Origin: a virus
Reading direction: 5' to 3' (one strand)
Length of the DNA stretch: 64,000 nt
IMG/VR virus record: IMGVR_UViG_3300027499_000006
Location: 18,590 to 82,589 of that record
The translations under genes were made by a program, and so were the position numbers. Shown here piece after piece: positions 59,704-64,000 of this stretch (position 1 is its first letter; each line of letters begins with the position of its first letter). A model generated the notes under the pieces. That model saw only the letters and a program-made list of their open reading frames with translations, had not been told where the DNA came from and did not search any database.

Positions 59704-59948
59704 TGAGTGAATTTATATCTCTTGCAGAGATAGCTAAGCTTCTTGGGGTTCCTCGATGCAACGTCAAAGAGCACTTTAATCGAGGTGGCTACTTAGAGTT
59801 TGTGCCTAGACCCCTAAACCCAGATGCGGAGTGGCGCATTTACCGAAAAGACTTTGATAAAGCTGTGGCAAGAAAAGAGCAACAGTTGGCAGAAGAACGA
59901 GTGTCGTGGGACAGCCTCTTCACACTAGATGTTTTGCTCTTGGACTAA
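59703..59948 (+). CDS. Small HTH (excisionase/MerR-like) protein
   Basis: An 81-residue protein coupled through TAATG. SLAEIAKLLGVPRCNVKEHF followed by WRIYRKDF is a winged helix-turn-helix pattern typical of excisionase/MerR-type DNA-binding proteins. There is no integrase in this window, so it is more likely a regulator or a DNA-bending protein. A 141-base AT-rich leader separates it from the exported protein gene. Confidence 0.6.
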   Translation: MSEFISLAEIAKLLGVPRCNVKEHFNRGGYLEFVPRPLNPDAEWRIYRKDFDKAVARKEQQLAEERVSWDSLFTLDVLLLD

Positions 59949-60029
59949 AAATATATTGCCAATCAAAGCTATTTTTCTTTCTACTACTGCTTGACTTAAA
60001 AACAATATAGAATAACTCTGTTAAAATAA

Positions 60030-60089
60030 AACTGTGTAATTTTAAAATATTATCTATTTGTAAAATAAACATAGTAGGAGTACACAGTT

Positions 60090-60098
<9 letters not shown>
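60030..60098 (+). promoter_or_regulatory. Attenuator-like inverted repeat around a ribosome site
   Basis: AACTGTGTA (60030-60038) pairs perfectly with TACACAGTT (60081-60089), across a 42-base loop, followed by A and eight T (60091-60098). This has the form of an intrinsic terminator, but the AGGAG ribosome site (60076-60080) lies in the loop and the start codon directly after the stem. A TTGACT (59991-59996) upstream may be part of the promoter, though no matching -10 is clear. Confidence 0.5.
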
Positions 60099-61333
<1,235 letters not shown>

Positions 61334-61334
<1 letters not shown>

Positions 61335-61525
61335 TGGTAAAAAAATATCTATCAGAAATGTTTAAAGACATTATTGACCAAGCTTGGACACTCTTGGGCA
61401 TGGTTATAGCTTGGTTTGTCTTAGACGGCTCAGCTCGGGACGTGGTTGGACTAATGATTGTCATTACTCTTGCTATTTGGATTGTCACATTCCCGTTGCG
61501 TAGAGAAAAAGAAGAACTACCCTAG
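61334..61525 (+). CDS. Small membrane protein (holin-like)
   Basis: A 63-residue protein coupled to the exported protein by TAATG. Two hydrophobic segments (about 14-29 and 35-52) and a charged end (RREKEELP) give a holin-like profile. It could act with the exported protein at the membrane, or be a second holin or antiholin. It lies convergent to the endolysin gene. Confidence 0.5.
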
Positions 61526-61566
61526 GAGACAACCTGACTTCCATAGGAACAATATAGTTTAAATAA

Positions 61567-61596
61567 CAGACCCCCCTACCGAAGTAAGGGGGTCTG
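61567..61596 (-). terminator. Terminator for the endolysin transcript
   Basis: CAGACCCCC (61567-61575) pairs perfectly with GGGGGTCTG (61588-61596). Read leftward the hairpin is followed by TTATTT, as an intrinsic terminator. It may also end rightward transcripts but has no T-run on that side. Confidence 0.65.
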
Positions 61597-61637
61597 CCCA
61601 ACTATAGAGGGTAAACGAGTGGGTACTCGTTAGTGGC

Positions 61638-62432
61638 TTACAGTTTCTCCCAAGTCAATGGTCCCACTACACCATCAGCAGTAAGCTTATTCTTTGTCTG
61701 GAAAGCTTTGACTGCTCTTTCTGTCGCGGGGCCAAAAACTCCGTCAGCTTGAATTTTTAGCACTTCCTGTAGGTAGGAGACAGTTGCACCCTTAGAGCCA
61801 ACTTTAAGCGTACCGCGCAGGGCTGGCTTAGCTTTTGTAGCAGTGCTGACTGGGTTCTTGGAAATTGGCTTTGAGTGGTCAGGAGCTGGCTGAGTTGGTG
61901 CGTCCTCGGGGGTTGCCTGAGGACCCTTCTCGAGCTGGCCGTCCATCGCCTCGAGAGCCTGAAGGAATGGGATTGGGTCGAGGAAGCCAGAGCCGTTGTC
62001 GGACCAACCAACCTTCTTGCCAATGTGGATTTCAAAGTGGAGGTGGGGACCAGTTGAAGCGCCAGAGTTTCCGAGGATTGCCAAAACCTGACCAGCCTTG
62101 ACCTTGTCACCAGCCTTAACTTGGAACGAGTCCTTGAGGCAGTGAGCGTAGAGCGCCACATAGTCCTTGCCACCAATCTTGTGGCTGACAGCAACCAAGT
62201 AGCCGTAACCATTGGGTTCGCCATTTGCTTTCTTTGCCTTAGCTGCGCGAGCCTCGAGGACCGTACCTTCGTAGATTGCCTTGAGGTACGCGGGGTTGTG
62301 GGTAGTCGAAATGAGGTCCTCGCCATTGTGGTGCTTGCGAGTCTTTTGGATAGGGTGAACGCGCCAACCAAAGGAAGACGTGGTTTTGAAGTTCTTTTCA
62401 TATACCCCATCAAGGGGCCAAGACATGGTCAT
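61638..62432 (-). CDS. Endolysin: M23 endopeptidase with peptidoglycan-binding domain
   Basis: A 264-residue protein. Residues 15-150 form a peptidase M23 domain with His35 and Asp39 (HHNGED), His97 (YAH) and the HLH motif at 130-132. A Pro-rich linker (170-200) leads to a PG_binding_1 domain (205-264, VGSKGATVSYLQEVL and DGVFGPATERAVKAFQ). It cuts peptide cross-links of the cell wall at lysis. No signal peptide, so it needs a holin, which is encoded just upstream. Two ATGs (62432 and 62426) are possible; the first is kept. Confidence 0.9.
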   Translation of the reverse strand: MTMSWPLDGVYEKNFKTTSSFGWRVHPIQKTRKHHNGEDLISTTHNPAYLKAIYEGTVLEARAAKAKKANGEPNGYGYLVAVSHKIGGKDYVALYAHCLKDSFQVKAGDKVKAGQVLAILGNSGASTGPHLHFEIHIGKKVGWSDNGSGFLDPIPFLQALEAMDGQLEKGPQATPEDAPTQPAPDHSKPISKNPVSTATKAKPALRGTLKVGSKGATVSYLQEVLKIQADGVFGPATERAVKAFQTKNKLTADGVVGPLTWEKL

Positions 62433-62475
62433 GTTTTATTCCTAAATTGTTTAGTTACAGGGTATTATTTTGCTT

Positions 62476-62724
62476 TTAGTCAGGTAGCTCTGAGTTAGCC
62501 TTTGAAAACACACCATCAATTTCATCTACAGAGATTTTACCGTCGTTCAAGTATGCACGAGAAAGACCCTCTAGTACTGTTGCTACTCCGCCAATTCCAG
62601 CCATAAGAGCGGCCTGCCAGACCTCAACGCCAATCAGTGCGCCTGTGCCGATAACACCAAGAGCGGTAGCAATAAACACTGCAATCATGCGACCAGCAAT
62701 GTCTTTTAATTTTGCTGTAGACAC
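62476..62724 (-). CDS. Holin
   Basis: The GTG at 62724 directly after GGAGGA is the likelier start and gives 82 residues; an ATG at 62766 would add 14. Two transmembrane stretches (RMIAVFIATALGVIGTGALI and WQAALMAGIGGVATVL) and a charged end (LNDGKISVDEIDGVFSKAN) match a common actinophage holin found next to endolysins. It would form the membrane lesions that release the endolysin. Confidence 0.75.
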   Translation of the reverse strand: MSTAKLKDIAGRMIAVFIATALGVIGTGALIGVEVWQAALMAGIGGVATVLEGLSRAYLNDGKISVDEIDGVFSKANSELPD

Positions 62725-62838
62725 TATTCCTCCAGTAAATAGTTTAAAAACGGATATCCTCCACATCTACTATTGTAGTACAGAAGTATTTAGTGATAAA
62801 AACTATGTTTTACAAAACCAACTAGAAGTTTAGTGGGA

Positions 62839-62867
62839 TTGCGCACAGTGCACGCTCCATGTATAGT
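62839..62867 (+). promoter_or_regulatory. Candidate sigma-70-type promoter
   Basis: TTGCGC (62839-62844), 17 bases, TATAGT (62862-62867). It points rightward, away from the leftward lysis genes, into the 62859 reading frame and antisense to the Cys-rich gene. Confidence 0.45.
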
Positions 62868-63125
62868 AAAGTACCTCATGTTCAGAGCCTCTATTTAAAG
62901 CTCAAAAAAAAAGAAAAGAGCGAAACATTGCTTCTTCTTAGCATTATTTTTGCCATTGTTGCCCCTTGGATAGGCGTTATGTACTGGCTAATTTTCCGTT
63001 GCCCCGAGATGCCTTCTGCACAGACGAGGCCCTTGCCCGTGATGGTCTACGAGGAGCCTCTACAAAAACCTCTTTTAACGCAGGCTTTTCTTTACCTTCG
63101 TGACAAGCGCAATCGCATTCGGTAG
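62859..63125 (+). CDS. Possible small membrane protein, antisense overlap
   Basis: An 88-residue frame with a basic N-terminus, one transmembrane helix (LLLLSIIFAIVAPWIGVMYW) and a basic end. A promoter-like pair lies over its 5' end, but the predicted transcript would start after this ATG, so a later start (for example the TTG at 62928) is needed. Its 3' half overlaps the opposite-strand Cys-rich gene by 149 bases. It may be real in a shortened form or not at all. Confidence 0.35.
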   Translation: MYSKVPHVQSLYLKLKKKEKSETLLLLSIIFAIVAPWIGVMYWLIFRCPEMPSAQTRPLPVMVYEEPLQKPLLTQAFLYLRDKRNRIR

Positions 63126-63201
63126 CACCACTTTCCCACCTAAACCACACCGTACACTTGTCGTGTATAGAGTCGATGCACCAGCCAAAAAGACTGCTCA
63201 A
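62977..63201 (-). CDS. Small Cys-rich protein
   Basis: A 74-residue protein; its TTG start overlaps the upstream stop (TTGA). The N-terminal half has Cys in a pattern frequent in small actinophage proteins (GWCIDSIHDKC and CDCACHEGK), a likely zinc site. The second half is basic and low in complexity. The coupling to the preceding gene supports it. It is antisense to part of the 62859 frame. Confidence 0.5.
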   Translation of the reverse strand: MSSLFGWCIDSIHDKCTVWFRWESGATECDCACHEGKEKPALKEVFVEAPRRPSRARASSVQKASRGNGKLAST

Positions 63202-63914
63202 TTGTATTCTTTCTTAGTCCAAAACCCATCACGATAAGAGTTAAAGAACTTTGCCGTGAGCTTCTTATAGTCCTTGTGGGGGTAGTCATCTTTCAGTTCT
63301 GACTTAATCTTCACGGTGTGGCTGTAGTTTTCTCGCTTAAAAGGTATGGCTTGGACTATTGGAGTTCCTGCGGGAATAATCCCAGTCCACGTAGGGTCAT
63401 TCATTTTAAAGGGGAACTGAACTGGATTGGTGTACCTATCGGTGTCTACAACCCCCTCGAGAGAATAAAACAAAGATTCTCGATGAAAAGGCGTGACAAA
63501 AAGCGTTGAATATCCCTTAGGTGTACGAATAGACCAAGGATTAAACCATTTGGGTGCAGAAATTGCGTCTTCTCCACCAATAGTTGGGTGCTTTCTAAAC
63601 TGTTCCACGGGGTGCGAGTTAATCATTGGCTCATCGCTGGGCCACGTATACACAACCTGCCCATCAATAATGGCCACGTCTACATCGGCGGAGCTGAAAA
63701 TAATATACCCCGAGGTTAAGGCATCAAAAACAGGAACACAACGCTTAATGGTGGCATTGGTCGCCCTACCGCCTCCGCGAAGGATGTCTTTCTTTGGTCC
63801 CGTATAGGAGGGAGTAGACCTATACCAATCGGGAAGAACGAATTTAGCTGGCTTAGGCCAGTACTCTTCAGGGACCGAGTTAGAGGTGTCGACAAATTCG
63901 ATTTTTATTGCCAT
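63198..63914 (-). CDS. DUF6065-like protein
   Basis: A 238-residue protein starting at ATG. The pattern EEYWPKPAKFVLPDWYRSTP, then IKRCVPVFDALTSGYIIFS, HPVEQFRKHP, NPWSIRTPKGYSTLFVTPFH and GVVDTDRYTNPVQFPF is typical of a conserved family of unknown function found in cyanophages, T4-like and other aquatic phages. It probably binds a small molecule or modifies a cofactor, but this is not established. It is the first gene of a leftward pair. Confidence 0.7.
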   Translation of the reverse strand: MAIKIEFVDTSNSVPEEYWPKPAKFVLPDWYRSTPSYTGPKKDILRGGGRATNATIKRCVPVFDALTSGYIIFSSADVDVAIIDGQVVYTWPSDEPMINSHPVEQFRKHPTIGGEDAISAPKWFNPWSIRTPKGYSTLFVTPFHRESLFYSLEGVVDTDRYTNPVQFPFKMNDPTWTGIIPAGTPIVQAIPFKRENYSHTVKIKSELKDDYPHKDYKKLTAKFFNSYRDGFWTKKEYN

Positions 63915-63955
63915 GGTCTAGAGGGTATCATGGAGACACCCAGAAGTCTATGTAG

Positions 63956-63984
63956 TTGACACGGAAGATTTGAAATAGTATCCT
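63956..63984 (+). promoter_or_regulatory. Consensus-type promoter at the right edge
   Basis: TTGACA (63956-63961), 17 bases, TATCCT (63979-63984), then GGAGG at 63992-63996. A rightward gene begins just outside the window. The promoter is divergent from the DUF6065-like gene. Confidence 0.75.
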
Positions 63985-64000
63985 GAAATCTGGAGGAACC

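Noticed and set aside
59703-59948. Excisionase of a temperate phage
   Set aside because: The HTH type fits, but no integrase, attachment site or repressor is seen in 64 kb, so a regulator role is preferred.
61757-62413. Leftward frame of 218 residues overlapping the endolysin
   Set aside because: A shifted-frame shadow; the endolysin frame has clear M23 and peptidoglycan-binding motifs.

Overview
The window is a contiguous piece of a double-stranded DNA tailed phage (siphovirus type) that most likely infects an actinobacterium. The evidence is the head and tail morphogenesis order, an actinophage-type mosaic capsid maturation protease, -1 frameshifted tail assembly chaperones ahead of a long tape measure gene, and a WhiB-family regulator. 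Several virion and accessory genes (collagen-like and glycine-rich fibres, a short fibre protein of the type seen in cyanophages, a DUF6065-like protein) resemble genes of marine and freshwater phages, and base composition is moderate (mid-40s to about 50% GC by eye). An aquatic actinobacterial host is therefore the best inference. I see no integrase, excisionase/repressor pair or partition system, so a lytic lifestyle is likely, but the genome is incomplete: terminase and most of the portal region must lie left of position 1.

Layout. 1-5.4 kb: the 3' part of a very long mosaic capsid maturation protease (it includes a Dps-like ferritin domain) and a scaffold-like coiled-coil protein. 5.5-12.7 kb: major capsid protein with a long acidic N-terminal region, a second capsid-type protein, a major-tail-type protein, head-tail connector, tail terminator, gp10-like neck protein and the frameshifted chaperone pair. 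12.7-26.6 kb: tape measure, distal tail protein, FN3/glycine-rich minor tail protein and tail hub protein. 26.6-40.8 kb: an elaborate adhesin region with three collagen-like proteins, glycine-rich fibres, a tail-collar protein with His-x-His repeats, short proteins sharing one N-terminal module, and a glycosyltransferase. 40.9-48.5 kb: replication and recombination (family A polymerase, endonuclease VII, RuvC-like resolvase, SNF2 helicase, Cas4/RecB-like nuclease, Sak4-like ATPase, SSB-like protein). 48.5-51.8 kb: small genes, a WhiB regulator and a three-gene leftward island (metallophosphoesterase, HTH-like protein, membrane-anchored coiled coil). 51.9-54.7 kb: prim-pol/SF3 helicase. 54.7-60 kb: dense short accessory genes, with a candidate structured RNA. 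60-64 kb: an exported EP-repeat protein, small membrane proteins, and leftward holin, endolysin, Cys-rich and DUF6065-like genes. The window ends on a strong rightward promoter and ribosome binding site.

Genes are packed with ATGA, GTGA, TAATG and TAGTG junctions, so most are translationally coupled in a few long transcripts. Replication proteins form one set: PrimPol/SF3 helicase, PolA, SSB and Sak4 for synthesis and annealing, and EndoVII, RuvC and the Cas4-like nuclease for resolving and trimming junctions. Lysis needs the M23 endolysin plus one or more of three holin-like membrane proteins.

Most unusual points: the Dps-type domain inside the maturation protease; a glycosyltransferase inside the fibre region; two genes that appear to start at ATT with good Shine-Dalgarno sites, one of them an exported protein whose signal peptide would be lost with any canonical start and whose leader looks like an attenuator; perfect hairpins between capsid genes; and a GC-rich four-hairpin segment at 55.84-55.99 kb.
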